This document shows positions 26,343-35,058 of a DNA stretch of 64,000 nucleotides, in pieces. Origin of the DNA: Rhodopseudomonas palustris (lineage in GTDB: Bacteria > Pseudomonadota > Alphaproteobacteria > Rhizobiales > Xanthobacteraceae); assembly GCF_003031265.1 (NCBI RefSeq), contig NZ_CP019966.1:1922001-1986000 (forward strand). Direction: 5' to 3'. The first letter of the stretch is position 1; each line of letters starts with the position of its first letter. A model generated the notes under the pieces. That model was not told the origin of the DNA and ran no database searches. It worked only from the letters and a program-made list of their open reading frames with translations. Made by a program: the position numbers and the translations under genes.

Positions 26343-27917
26343 ATGGACAAATCCGAGACGGACGATCTGCGCGCCCGTGGATGGTGGACCGGCCTCGCGA
26401 TCGCGGTGCTGCTGCCCGGCCTGCCGCTGGCGGTGTGGCTCGATCTCACCAACCTCGCCGATGCCGCGCTGCGCCGGCAGGCGTCCGATCTGAATTCGGT
26501 GATCAAGAGCGTCCGTCACTACTACGCTGCCAACGTGGTCGGGCGCATCCTGTCCCATTCCGGGCAGGTGCAGGTTATCCACGACTACGAGAATGTGCCC
26601 GGCGCGATCCCGATCCCGGCCACGCTGTCGCTCGAGCTCGGCAAGGTGATCGGCGAGCAGCAGAGCAACATCACCTATCGGTTCGTCTCGGATTATCCGT
26701 TCGCCAATCGTGCGCCGCATCAGCTCGACGCCTTCGAGCGGGATGCGCTGGCGGCGCTGCGCAAGGATTCGAGCGAGAACATTGTCTCGGCCTCTGCTGG
26801 ATTGTTCAGCGACAGCGTCCGGCTGGTGTCGCCGGTGACGATGGCGCCGGCCTGCGTCGCCTGCCACAACAGCCATCCTGAAAGCCCGAAGCGCGATTGG
26901 AAGGTCGGCGACGTCCGCGGCATCCAGGAGGTGATGATCACCCAGCCGATCGCCGCCAATCTGTTCTCGTTCAAGTTCCTGCTGGCGTACTTCATGCTGG
27001 CTGCGGTGTGCGGCGTGTCGTTCCTGACAATGCAGCGCCGGCAGTCGCAGAAGATCCTGGCGATGAACCACGAGCTGGAGACCAACAACGACTTTCTGGC
27101 TTCTCTGTCGATGAAGATCTCGCGCTACATCCCGCCGCAGATCTACAAGAGCATCTTCTCCGGCCAGAAGGACGTGGTCATCCACACCGAGCGCAAGAAG
27201 CTGACGATCTTCTTCTCCGACATCCAGAATTTCACCGCCACCACCGAGCGGCTGCAGCCGGAGCTGATCACCCAGCTTCTCAACGAGTACTTCACCGAGA
27301 TGTCCGAGATCGCGCACCGCTACGGCGGCACGATCGACAAGTTCATCGGCGATGCGATGCTGATCTTCTTCGGCGATCCGGAGACCAAGGGCGACCGCGC
27401 CGATGCGCAGGCCTGCGTGCGAATGGCGTGGGCAATGCAGCGCCGGCTGTCGGAGCTCAACGCCAAGTGGCGCGCGGCCGGGATCGAGCAGCCGTTCCGG
27501 TCGCGGATCGGGATCAATTCCGGCTATTGCAACGTCGGCAATTTCGGCAGCGCCGACCGGATGGACTACACCATCATCGGCGCCGAGGCGAACCTCGCCG
27601 CGCGGCTGCAATCGATCGCCGAACCCGGCGGCATCGTGGTGTCGTACGAAACCTATGCGCTGGTCAGCGACATCATCGACGCCCGCGCGCTGCCGTCGAT
27701 CACCATGAAAGGCATCAGCCGTGAGGTGGTGCCGTACGCGATCGACCACCTGCGCGACGGCACCGAGGCCGCGGCGGTGGTGATCGAGAAGATGCCGGGC
27801 TTCGACTTCCACCTCGACACTGCAGCCGTCGCCGCAAACGACAGCGAGCGCGTTCGCTCGGTGCTGCTCCAGGCGCTGTCCTCGCTCGACCGCCGACAGC
27901 CGAAGGCGGCGGAGTAG
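26343..27917 (+). CDS. Class III adenylate cyclase with periplasmic CXXCH (haem c) sensor domain
   Basis: 524 aa. Two membrane helices (about 14-36 and 209-229) flank a ~170-residue periplasmic domain of the DUF3365 type. That domain ends with CVACH at residues 171-175, a c-type haem attachment site. After the second helix and a short coiled segment comes a class III cyclase domain: metal-binding Asp293 in FSDIQNFT and Asp337 in KFIGDAML, adenine-selecting Lys333 and an Asp in MDYTIIGAEANLAARLQ. All catalytic positions look intact, so ATP should become cAMP. Haem binding would make it a redox or gas sensor. It is a single-gene unit. Confidence 0.9.
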   Translation: MDKSETDDLRARGWWTGLAIAVLLPGLPLAVWLDLTNLADAALRRQASDLNSVIKSVRHYYAANVVGRILSHSGQVQVIHDYENVPGAIPIPATLSLELGKVIGEQQSNITYRFVSDYPFANRAPHQLDAFERDALAALRKDSSENIVSASAGLFSDSVRLVSPVTMAPACVACHNSHPESPKRDWKVGDVRGIQEVMITQPIAANLFSFKFLLAYFMLAAVCGVSFLTMQRRQSQKILAMNHELETNNDFLASLSMKISRYIPPQIYKSIFSGQKDVVIHTERKKLTIFFSDIQNFTATTERLQPELITQLLNEYFTEMSEIAHRYGGTIDKFIGDAMLIFFGDPETKGDRADAQACVRMAWAMQRRLSELNAKWRAAGIEQPFRSRIGINSGYCNVGNFGSADRMDYTIIGAEANLAARLQSIAEPGGIVVSYETYALVSDIIDARALPSITMKGISREVVPYAIDHLRDGTEAAAVVIEKMPGFDFHLDTAAVAANDSERVRSVLLQALSSLDRRQPKAAE

Positions 27918-27941
27918 CAGGATCGTTCCACAACAAAGGCC

Positions 27942-28054
27942 GTCATCGCCGGACTTGATCCGGCGATCCATCTTCCTTGAAAAGGATGAATGCGCCGGCC
28001 TTCGCCGCGCCGGAGTGGCCATGGTGCCGCAGGCGGCGCAAGCCCGCGCATGAC
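27942..28054. repeat. Dispersed palindromic repeat, family C (copy, degraded)
   Basis: Starts GTCATCGCCGGACTTGATCC and ends GCCCGCGCATGAC. With the next element it fills the 279-bp spacer between the cyclase and glycerate kinase genes; no gene seen there. Confidence 0.6.
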
Positions 28055-28082
28055 GGCGATGGTTAGCTGCGGCCTCTCGTGC

Positions 28083-28182
28083 GTCATTGCGAGGAGCGAA
28101 GCGACGAAGCAATCCAGGAGCTCAAGGCACGGAGAGCTCAAGGTCCGGAACTCCTGGATTGCTTCGCTTCGCTCGCAACGAC
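28083..28182. repeat. Dispersed palindromic repeat, family B (copy 1)
   Basis: GTCATTGCGAGGAGCGAAGC ... GAAGCAATCCAGGAG on the left, CTCCTGGATTGCTTCG ... GCTCGCAACGAC on the right. Confidence 0.8.
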
Positions 28183-28196
28183 GGAGAGGGGATGAA

Positions 28197-29477
28197 CTAA
28201 ACTAAGATCGCCCGGATATCGTTGACGTTGGTGAGCGTCGGGCCGGTGACCAGCAGGTCGCCGGTCTGCGCGAAGAACCTGGTGGCGTCGTTGTCGGTCA
28301 GATAGGCGGCGGGGTCGAGCCGCCGCGCGGCGATCTGCGCGAAGGTCGCAGCATCGATCAGGGCGCCGGCGGGATCGTCGGCGTTGCCGGCGCCGCCGTC
28401 GGCGCCGTCGGTGTCGGCCGCGAGTGCGGCGACGTCGGGCAGGTCGGACAGCTGCTGCGCCAGCGCCAGCGCGTATTCCTGGTTGGGGCCGCCGCGGCCC
28501 TGGCCGCGCACCGTCACCGTCAATTCGCCGCCGGACAGGATCGCCAGTTTGCGCCCCGCAGCCCGAGCTTCGCGCGCGAGCTGGGCGTGCGCGGCGGCAA
28601 CCTCGCGGGCTTCGCCTTCGAGATCGGCGCCGAGATCGGCGACCTCGTAGCCGGCGTCGCGCGCAACTTGGATCGCCGCATCGAGCGACTGCCGTGGCCG
28701 CGCAATGATCTCGAACCGGGCGCGGGCGAACGCGGCATCGCCGGCCTTGACGCTCTCGTTGCGCTGATCGTTCAGCGCGGCGGCGACCGCGGGATCGAGC
28801 TGCAGATCATAGCGGGCCACCAGCGCGCGGGCATCGGCCAGCGTGGTCGGGTCGGGCACGGTCGGCCCAGACGCGATGGCGGACGGTTCGTCGCGCGGCA
28901 CGTCCGAGATCGCCAGCGTCACGATCTGCCCGGCGTGCTGACCGGCGCGGGCGAGGCGGCCGCCCTTAATCCGCGACAGATGTTTGCGCACCGTGTTGAC
29001 CTCGCCGATCGGTGCGCCGGAGCGCAGCAGCGCCCGGGTCGCCTGCTGCTTCTGCGCCAGTGTCACGCCCTCGGTCGGCGCGATCCAATTGGCCGAGCCG
29101 CCGCCGGATAGCAGCACGAGCAACAGGTCGTGCGGCGTCGCTGTGGCGGCGAGGGCGAGGCTGGCTTCGGCGCCGCGCACGCCGGCGGCATCCGGCATCG
29201 GATGGCCGGCTTCGATCACCTCGATGACACGTGTCGGAACACGGTGGCCATGGCGTGTGGTGGCGATGCCGACCAGCCGCGACGGTTCCAGACCCACCGT
29301 GTCGAGATAGTGCCGCTCGGCGGCGGCGGCCATCGCGGCGGCGCCTTTGCCGGCCGCGAGGCAGATGATCCGTCCGCGCGGTGCCGGCGGCAGCTGCGCG
29401 GCGAGAATACGGTCGGGATGCGCGGCGGCAACGGCCGCATCGAAGATGGCGCGGAGCAGGGGGCGACGATCGGTCAT
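28197..29477 (-). CDS. Glycerate 2-kinase (MOFRL family)
   Basis: 426 aa from the ATG at 29477. It has the two-part layout of the glycerate kinase/MOFRL family: an N-terminal DUF4147-like domain with LAAGKGAAAMA and LLSGGGSANW, and a C-terminal MOFRL domain with LSGGELTVTVRGQGRGGPNQEYAL and DTDGADGG. The enzyme phosphorylates D-glycerate to 2-phosphoglycerate with ATP in the cytoplasm, linking the glyoxylate/tartronate route to glycolysis. It stands alone; the upstream orphan binding-protein gene has its own terminator. The name could be ttuD or gckA; I leave it blank. Confidence 0.9.
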   Translation of the reverse strand: MTDRRPLLRAIFDAAVAAAHPDRILAAQLPPAPRGRIICLAAGKGAAAMAAAAERHYLDTVGLEPSRLVGIATTRHGHRVPTRVIEVIEAGHPMPDAAGVRGAEASLALAATATPHDLLLVLLSGGGSANWIAPTEGVTLAQKQQATRALLRSGAPIGEVNTVRKHLSRIKGGRLARAGQHAGQIVTLAISDVPRDEPSAIASGPTVPDPTTLADARALVARYDLQLDPAVAAALNDQRNESVKAGDAAFARARFEIIARPRQSLDAAIQVARDAGYEVADLGADLEGEAREVAAAHAQLAREARAAGRKLAILSGGELTVTVRGQGRGGPNQEYALALAQQLSDLPDVAALAADTDGADGGAGNADDPAGALIDAATFAQIAARRLDPAAYLTDNDATRFFAQTGDLLVTGPTLTNVNDIRAILV

Positions 29478-29534
29478 GCCGCCAGTTGTGGCAGGCGCAC
29501 TGCGGGGCGGCAAGACGGCCGCGTGCGCTGAACG

Positions 29535-29565
29535 AAAAAGCCCTCCGCGGTAATCGCGGAGGGCT
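29535..29565 (-). terminator. Rho-independent terminator of the orphan ABC binding-protein gene
   Basis: Read on the minus strand: AGCCCTCCGCG / CGCGGAGGGCT with a 5-nt loop and a five-T tail, 29 bp after the stop at 29594. Confidence 0.88.
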
Positions 29566-29593
29566 GGTTCGTCGAGGCGAACAGGAGGGCGAA

Positions 29594-30829
29594 CTAGCCG
29601 CCGCTGGGCGCAGCGACTTCGCCTTCGATCACGTCGCCGAACAGCTTCCAGTTCTCGCCTTCGAACCGCATCATCTGCAGCTGCTCGATCGGCGCGAAGT
29701 CGGTCGGCGAGGTGTTGAGCGTCACGCCCGGCAGCAGGCCGCCGAGCTGCACGCCCTTCAGGTTCGCCGCCTGCTTCATCACGTTCTCACGGCTGAGGTC
29801 GTCGCCGCACTGCTTGATCAGCACCGCAACGGTCTCGGCGATGTTGTAGCCGGTGGTGAACGAGGAGTCGGCGCGGCTGGCGTCCGGCGCGTACTTGGCC
29901 ATGAACTCGTAATACGCCTTCATGCCCGGGTCGTTTTCCCACTGCTTGTCGGTGGCGTCCTTGGCGTAGGCGGCCGAGACGATGCCCTGCGCGTTTTCGA
30001 AACCGGCCGGCTTCATCACGCTGCCGGTCGAGGCCGAGACGTTCGGCACGATCATCATCGGCTTCCAGGCCAGTTCAGCGACCTTCTTGATGGTCTGCGC
30101 GGCGAACTTCGGCGTCGCGAAGATCACCAGCACGTCCGGATTGGCGGCCTTGATCTTGACGATGTGGGAGTCGACGGTCGGCTCGGTCAGCTCGTAGCTG
30201 TCCTCGATCACGACCTGCGACGCCTTGGCGCCGAGACCGTCCTTGAGGCCCTTCAGGTAGTCCTTGCCGAAGTCGTCGCCCTGATACAGCACGGCGATCT
30301 TGGCGTCCGGCTTCTCCTTCAAGATGTACTTGGCGTAGATTCGACCTTCGCTCTGGTAGCTCGGCAGCCAGCCCATCGTCCACGGGAAGTGCTTCGGATC
30401 GTTCCACTTGGTGGCGCCCGACGCCAGGAACAGATGCGGCACCTTCTTGGCGTTCAGATACTTCTGGATCGCGGTGTTCGACGGCGTGCCGAGCGGCGAG
30501 AACATAAACAGCACTTCGTCGCTCTCGACCAGCTTGCGGGTCTGCTCGACGGCCTTCGGCGGCGAATAGGCGTCGTCATAGGACACGTAGACGATCTTGC
30601 GGCCGTTGATGCCGCCCTTGTCGTTGATCATCTTGAAGTAGGCTTCCTGCGCCCGGCCGACGCTGCCATAGGCCGAGGCGGGGCCGGAATACGGCACGAT
30701 GTTGCCGATCTTGACTTCGGTGTCGCTCGCACCGGGGCCGTATTTCTTTTGCGCCAGTGCTTGCCCGCCGGTGGCGGACAGCAGCGCGACGGCCGCGACG
30801 GCGGCGATGGAACGGGACAGGGCAGACAT
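29594..30829 (-). CDS. Orphan ABC transporter substrate-binding protein (branched-chain amino acid / aromatic type)
   Basis: 411 aa, ATG at 30829 with GAGGAA upstream. The signal peptide ends near residue 26 (GGQALAQ). The mature protein is a LivJ-type two-lobe binding protein: VPYSGPASAYGSVG, then FSPLGTPSNTAIQKYL and QGDDFGKDYLKGLK. R. palustris has many such proteins for aromatic and dicarboxylic ligands, and the ligand cannot be read from sequence. No permease or ATPase gene is adjacent, so it must share a transporter encoded elsewhere. A strong terminator follows. Confidence 0.9.
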   Translation of the reverse strand: MSALSRSIAAVAAVALLSATGGQALAQKKYGPGASDTEVKIGNIVPYSGPASAYGSVGRAQEAYFKMINDKGGINGRKIVYVSYDDAYSPPKAVEQTRKLVESDEVLFMFSPLGTPSNTAIQKYLNAKKVPHLFLASGATKWNDPKHFPWTMGWLPSYQSEGRIYAKYILKEKPDAKIAVLYQGDDFGKDYLKGLKDGLGAKASQVVIEDSYELTEPTVDSHIVKIKAANPDVLVIFATPKFAAQTIKKVAELAWKPMMIVPNVSASTGSVMKPAGFENAQGIVSAAYAKDATDKQWENDPGMKAYYEFMAKYAPDASRADSSFTTGYNIAETVAVLIKQCGDDLSRENVMKQAANLKGVQLGGLLPGVTLNTSPTDFAPIEQLQMMRFEGENWKLFGDVIEGEVAAPSGG

Positions 30830-31071
30830 CGGATTCCTCGCGTGTTGTTGTTGGTCTTGCCGCATGCGCTGCATTGCAGTGCAACAGTGCAGCGGAGCGT
30901 TAGCCGGTTCGGCCGCCGTGCTCAACCCGCGGAAATTGCGACGGTTACCAAATTTCCCGCCCATTCCGTCGAATGGAAATAGATCGTGCTGCTGCGCGGA
31001 AATGTCGCGAGGGGGGCAGACACAAGGGAAGGCTCGCGCTGGAGCGGACCGGCAGCGCGGGAACATTCCCG

Positions 31072-32559
31072 CTACGCTGCGTGTGCCTTCTTCAGATGCG
31101 CGGCGACGAGTTTCAAATCGTCGACGAAGCGGGCGTATTCGCGTTCCTTGGCTTCGGCGTCGGGCAGGCGCAGCAGATAGGACGGATGCACCGTCACCAA
31201 CACCTGCGGGCCGTCGTCGCGGTCGATCAGGTGGCCGCGAGTCTTGTTGATCGGGGTGATCTTGCCGAGCACGCTCTGCGCCGCGGTCGCGCCCATCGCC
31301 ACCACCAGCAGCGGCTGCACCGCGGCGAGTTCGCGCTCGTACCATTGCCGGCACGCCTTGATCTCCGGCGTGTTCGGCTTCTGGTGCAAGCGGATCTTGC
31401 CGCGCGGCACGAATTTGAAGTGCTTCACCGCGTTGGTCACATAGGTCTTGCTGCGGTCGACGCCGGCTTCCGCCAGCGCCCGATCGAGCACCTGCCCGGC
31501 CGGGCCGACGAACGGCTTGCCGGCGAGGTCTTCCTTATCGCCGGGCTGCTCGCCGACCAGCATCACGGTGGCATGCTGCGGACCTTCGCCGAACACGGTC
31601 TGGGTGGCGTCCTTCCACAGGTCGCAGGCGCGGCAGTCTTTCGCTTCCTCGCGCAGATGCGCCAGCGTGTCGGCCTTGGGCTTGGCTCTCGTCATCGGCT
31701 GCTCCTGTCGCTGCGGCTTCTTCGGCGCGGTCGCCTCGGCCGCGACCATCGCGTGCGCCTTGCGCTCGGCGTGTTCGATCAGCGGTTTGATCAGCGCCGC
31801 TTCGGGCAGATTGCGCCAATACTTCTTCGGCATCTCGGCCTGCATCGCCTTGGTCTTCAGCCGCGCCGGATTGAAGATGCTGGCGTAGTAGGTGAGCCAG
31901 GTTTCTTCGAGGCGATCCTCCGACGGCGCCATCGCTTTGGTGACGCCGGGCGTGATCGCAATCGCATGACCGTCCCAATGTGCGCAGACGTCGGGCGTCA
32001 GGATCGACCATTCCATGTCGGCGAAGCGCCGCGCGAAGAATGGCGCCGCGAGCTCGACGATATGGTGCTCGGGCTCGAACCACGCGACATAGCGCGACTT
32101 CGGTTCGCGGCCGATCTCGCGGAAGCGGACGAAGGCGTGCATCTTGTGCTCGTCGCGCCGCACCGCCTTGGCCATCGCCTGCAGCCGCGCCACGTCGGGA
32201 TCGGTCGCCACCTGCATCAGCTCGGGATTGGCGCGCAGTCGCCACAGCAGCTGATACAGATACGCAAAGCGCTGCGGATCGCGATGCAGGATGGCGATCT
32301 GCGCCAGCTCGACGAAGCGGGCGGGGACGTTGAACGTCTGCGCGGGGGCAGGCGATCGTGCAGCATGTGTGAACGGCGCGGCCGTTTCGGCAAGATGCCC
32401 CGCATCCGGCGACAGCTCTGCCGCATCGAACAGCTCCGGCTCGTCGCCAGCCACAGTCCAAGTGATATCCGCCGGTGCCACATCCGCCAGCACCAGCTCC
32501 CGCGCCGCCTTGCGCCAGCCGCCAAAATCGGTGTCGCTATCGAGCCGGATGCGGTGCAT
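31072..32559 (-). CDS. DUF4130 - UdgX fusion (uracil-DNA glycosylase superfamily, covalent uracil-DNA binder)
   Basis: 495 aa. Residues ~1-260 form the radical-SAM-associated DUF4130 domain (FREIGREPKSRYVAWFEPEH). Residues ~295-490 form a UdgX-type uracil-DNA glycosylase: CRAC (309-312), GEQPGDKED (336-344), the lesion loop GKIRLH with His392, a further Cys at 403, and VHPSYLLR. In characterised UdgX the loop His (KRRIH) attacks the abasic site and stays covalently bound; the His is present here although the loop reads KIRLH. KHFKF stands where other FeS glycosylases have a cluster Cys. It is transcribed like the radical SAM gene upstream, with repeats in the 295-bp gap. Confidence 0.9.
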   Translation of the reverse strand: MHRIRLDSDTDFGGWRKAARELVLADVAPADITWTVAGDEPELFDAAELSPDAGHLAETAAPFTHAARSPAPAQTFNVPARFVELAQIAILHRDPQRFAYLYQLLWRLRANPELMQVATDPDVARLQAMAKAVRRDEHKMHAFVRFREIGREPKSRYVAWFEPEHHIVELAAPFFARRFADMEWSILTPDVCAHWDGHAIAITPGVTKAMAPSEDRLEETWLTYYASIFNPARLKTKAMQAEMPKKYWRNLPEAALIKPLIEHAERKAHAMVAAEATAPKKPQRQEQPMTRAKPKADTLAHLREEAKDCRACDLWKDATQTVFGEGPQHATVMLVGEQPGDKEDLAGKPFVGPAGQVLDRALAEAGVDRSKTYVTNAVKHFKFVPRGKIRLHQKPNTPEIKACRQWYERELAAVQPLLVVAMGATAAQSVLGKITPINKTRGHLIDRDDGPQVLVTVHPSYLLRLPDAEAKEREYARFVDDLKLVAAHLKKAHAA

Positions 32560-32617
32560 GTGCCTTTGGTTGCCCAGACTGTTAGTTAATTCCTATGCGC
32601 GTGATACGTGGCACTAT

Positions 32618-32736
32618 CCTCATCCTGAGGAGCCGCGGCGAAGCCCGAAGGGTTTCGTCGTGGCGTCTCGAAGGATTGCCCCAGGGTGTGACTTCATCCT
32701 TCGAGACGGCTGCTGCGCAGCCTCCTCAGGATGAGG
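32618..32736. repeat. Dispersed palindromic repeat, family D (copy 1)
   Basis: CCTCATCCTGAGGAGCCGCG and GGCGTCTCGAAGGAT on the left; ATCCTTCGAGACGGC and CTCCTCAGGATGAGG on the right. Confidence 0.8.
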
Positions 32737-32764
32737 CTGTGCTGGGCGCTAATCACCTATCCCC

Positions 32765-32848
32765 GTCATTGCGAGCGAAGCGAAGCAATCCAGGGGCGCC
32801 GGGCACGGGGCCTCTGGATTGCTTCGTCGCTCCGCTCCTCGCAATGAC
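32765..32848. repeat. Dispersed palindromic repeat, family B (copy 2)
   Basis: GTCATTGCGAGCGAAGCGAA ... CAATCCAGG on the left, CTGGATTGCTTCGTCGC ... CTCGCAATGAC on the right. With the family D copy it fills the radical SAM - UdgX gap. Confidence 0.85.
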
Positions 32849-32854
32849 GGTCGA

Positions 32855-34105
32855 TCAAAACCCAAATCCCAGTTGCTGCGCCTTCGGCCGAAACCGCTCC
32901 GCCAGTCGCGCGGCGTCGAGCAGGGTGCTCGGCGGGCGGTGGTCGGGAAGAACGATGAACGGCAGCGCCTTGTTCCTTGGGATGTGGAGTTTGGCGAGGT
33001 CCGAGCTGCGGATCGCGCTGTGCCGGCGGGTGTCGATGATGCGGTCGACCGCCTTGCGGCCGAAGCCGGGAATGCGCAGCAATTCCTCGCGGCTGGCGCG
33101 GTTGACGTCGAGCGGAAAGCGCTCGCGGTGGCGCAGCGCCCAGGCCAGTTTCGGATCCATCTCCAGCGACAGCATGCCGGCGGCGGGATCGATGATTTCG
33201 CCGGCGTCGAAGCCGTAGAACCGCATCAGCCAGTCGGCCTGGTACAGCCGATGCTCGCGCACCAGGGGCGGCGCCTGCAGCGGCAGCGCCCGGCTGGAAT
33301 CCGGGATCGGGCTGAACGCCGAGTAGTACACCCGCTTCAGATTGTACGAGCCGTAGAGGTTGGCGCTGGTGTTGAGGATGGTCTGGTCGGTGGCGCTGTC
33401 GGCGCCGACGATCATCTGCGTGCTCTGGCCGGCCGGCGCGAAGCGCGGCGGCTTGGCGCGGGTAGGGGTCTTCCGCGCCTCGGCCTTGGCCTCGGTCGCT
33501 TCATCCAGCTTCAGCCGCAGCCGCCCCATGGTGCGGCGGATGGCGCGGACGTTCTTCTCCGGCGCCAATTGAGCGAGGCTGTTCTCCTCCGGCATCTCGA
33601 TATTGATGCTGAGCCGGTCGGCATAGCGGCCGGCCTTGGCGATCAGCGCGTCGTCGGCTTCCGGGATCGTCTTCAGATGAATGTAGCCGCGGAAGTGATG
33701 CTCCTCCCGGAGGCGCCGCGCCACTTCGACGATCTGCTCCATGGTGTAGTCGGCGCTGCGGATGATGCCCGAGGATAGAAACAGCCCCTCGATGTAGTTG
33801 CGGCGATAGAAGTCGAGCGTGAGCTGCACCACCTCGTCGACGGTGAAGCGGGCGCGTGGCACGTTCGACGACGCCCGGTTGACGCAATACAGGCAGTCAT
33901 AGGCGCAGGCGTTGGTGAGCAGCACCTTGAGCAGCGAGATGCAGCGCCCGTCCGGCGCATAAGAATGACAGATGCCCATGCCGGGCGCGGTCGAGCCCAG
34001 CCCCTTGCCGCCCAGGCTGTCGCGTTTCTCCGTCCCGCTAGAGGCGCAGGAGGCGTCGTATTTCGCCGCGTCCGCCAGGATGGCCAGCTTGCGCTGCACG
34101 TCCAT
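32855..34105 (-). CDS. Radical SAM / helix-hairpin-helix putative DNA modification or repair protein
   Basis: 416 aa. The radical SAM cluster motif is Cys67-X3-Cys71-X2-Cys74 (ACAYDCLYC); three more Cys at 20, 46 and 55 could hold a second cluster. A C-terminal helix-hairpin-helix (about 325-360, with RIPGFGRKAVDRI) suggests DNA binding. This matches the family routinely found with DUF4130/UdgX proteins, whose reaction is unknown to me. It is first in the leftward arm and divergent from imuA; the LexA box in the 167-bp spacer lies 94 bp before its start, so it may be SOS-induced. Confidence 0.9.
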   Translation of the reverse strand: MDVQRKLAILADAAKYDASCASSGTEKRDSLGGKGLGSTAPGMGICHSYAPDGRCISLLKVLLTNACAYDCLYCVNRASSNVPRARFTVDEVVQLTLDFYRRNYIEGLFLSSGIIRSADYTMEQIVEVARRLREEHHFRGYIHLKTIPEADDALIAKAGRYADRLSINIEMPEENSLAQLAPEKNVRAIRRTMGRLRLKLDEATEAKAEARKTPTRAKPPRFAPAGQSTQMIVGADSATDQTILNTSANLYGSYNLKRVYYSAFSPIPDSSRALPLQAPPLVREHRLYQADWLMRFYGFDAGEIIDPAAGMLSLEMDPKLAWALRHRERFPLDVNRASREELLRIPGFGRKAVDRIIDTRRHSAIRSSDLAKLHIPRNKALPFIVLPDHRPPSTLLDAARLAERFRPKAQQLGFGF

Positions 34106-34198
34106 GCTTGGAATCTCCTTGATTCATCTCGCGAAAAAATTTGCCGCAAGACCTCGGTGCGATCCCGATTGACTCCGCCCGGGAGCAGGGATTTATTA

Positions 34199-34213
34199 GA
34201 ACATATCATGAAC
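34199..34213. promoter_or_regulatory. LexA (SOS) box between the radical SAM gene and imuA
   Basis: GAAC-ATATCAT-GAAC, an exact match to the alphaproteobacterial LexA consensus GAAC-N7-GAAC, 59 bp before the imuA ATG and 93 bp before the divergent radical SAM gene. Confidence 0.88.
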
Positions 34214-34272
34214 AAATGAGCCGGCAACGGGTTCATCGAATCCGAAAACGGCAACGGAAAAAGGAGCGGCGC

Positions 34273-35058
34273 ATGGATAGCGCCCGCCTCGGTATGCTTG
34301 CGCGCCTGCAGGGCGAAATCGACCGGCTCGAAAGCGGGACGGCGGAGACGCTGCGCCGCGTGCCGCTCGGCCATGACGACGTGGATGCGGTGCTGCACGG
34401 CGGCCTGATGCAGGGCGCGCTGCACGAAGTGTTCTGCGATGGCCGTCACGCCTCTGCTGCAACCGGATTCATCGCCGGCGTGGCGCAGCTGCTCGCCGAG
34501 GCGCGCTATCTGCTGTGGATCCGCCAGGATTTTTCCGCGCGCGAGAACGGCGAGTTGGCGATGGAGGGGCTGGCCGAACTCGGCTTCGACCCGCGCCGCC
34601 TGGTGATGGTGCGCGCCCATGATGCCGACAGCGCGCTCCGCGCCGCCGCCGATGCGCTGGCCTGCAATGGGCTCGGCGCGGTGATCACCGAGTTGTGGGG
34701 CGAGACCCGCGCGTTCGATTCCGTCGCCTCGCGAAAACTGACGCTGGCGGCGCAGCAGTCCGGCGTCACCGCGCTGATGCTGCGGATCGCCGCTGCGCCG
34801 CAGGCCTCGACCGCGGAAACCCGCTGGGTGATCCGCGCGGCGCCTTCGCCGCCGATCGAAGGCTGGGGCGCCCCGGTGCTCGACACCTCCCTTGTTCGCA
34901 ATCGTCGCGGCCAGACCGGCCGCTGGATCATGGAATGGAATTGTGATGCGTACCGCTTCCGTGAACCGCAGGCGTATCCTCGGCCTTTGGCTGCCGAGGC
35001 TTTCGACCGATCGGGTCGAACGGGCCTTGCCGCAGGCGAGCACCGGCTCGCCGGCTGA
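34273..35058 (+). CDS. imuA: ImuA, SOS mutasome RecA-like accessory protein
   Basis: 261 aa from the ATG at 34273, with AAAGGAGC just upstream; the frame runs further left but across the LexA box. It looks like a RecA/SulA-like ImuA: GALHEVFCDGRHASAATGF in place of a full Walker A, then YLLWIRQD, and the ImuA-typical end GQTGRWIMEWNCDAYRF. With ImuB and DnaE2 it forms the error-prone lesion-bypass system induced by DNA damage in alphaproteobacteria. Its 3' end overlaps imuB by 113 bp, so the two are coupled. The LexA box 59 bp upstream gives SOS control. Confidence 0.92.
   Translation: MDSARLGMLARLQGEIDRLESGTAETLRRVPLGHDDVDAVLHGGLMQGALHEVFCDGRHASAATGFIAGVAQLLAEARYLLWIRQDFSARENGELAMEGLAELGFDPRRLVMVRAHDADSALRAAADALACNGLGAVITELWGETRAFDSVASRKLTLAAQQSGVTALMLRIAAAPQASTAETRWVIRAAPSPPIEGWGAPVLDTSLVRNRRGQTGRWIMEWNCDAYRFREPQAYPRPLAAEAFDRSGRTGLAAGEHRLAG

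Noticed and set aside
34141..34272. Upstream extension of imuA
   Set aside because: It would run across the LexA box, and the ATG at 34273 has a good ribosome site.
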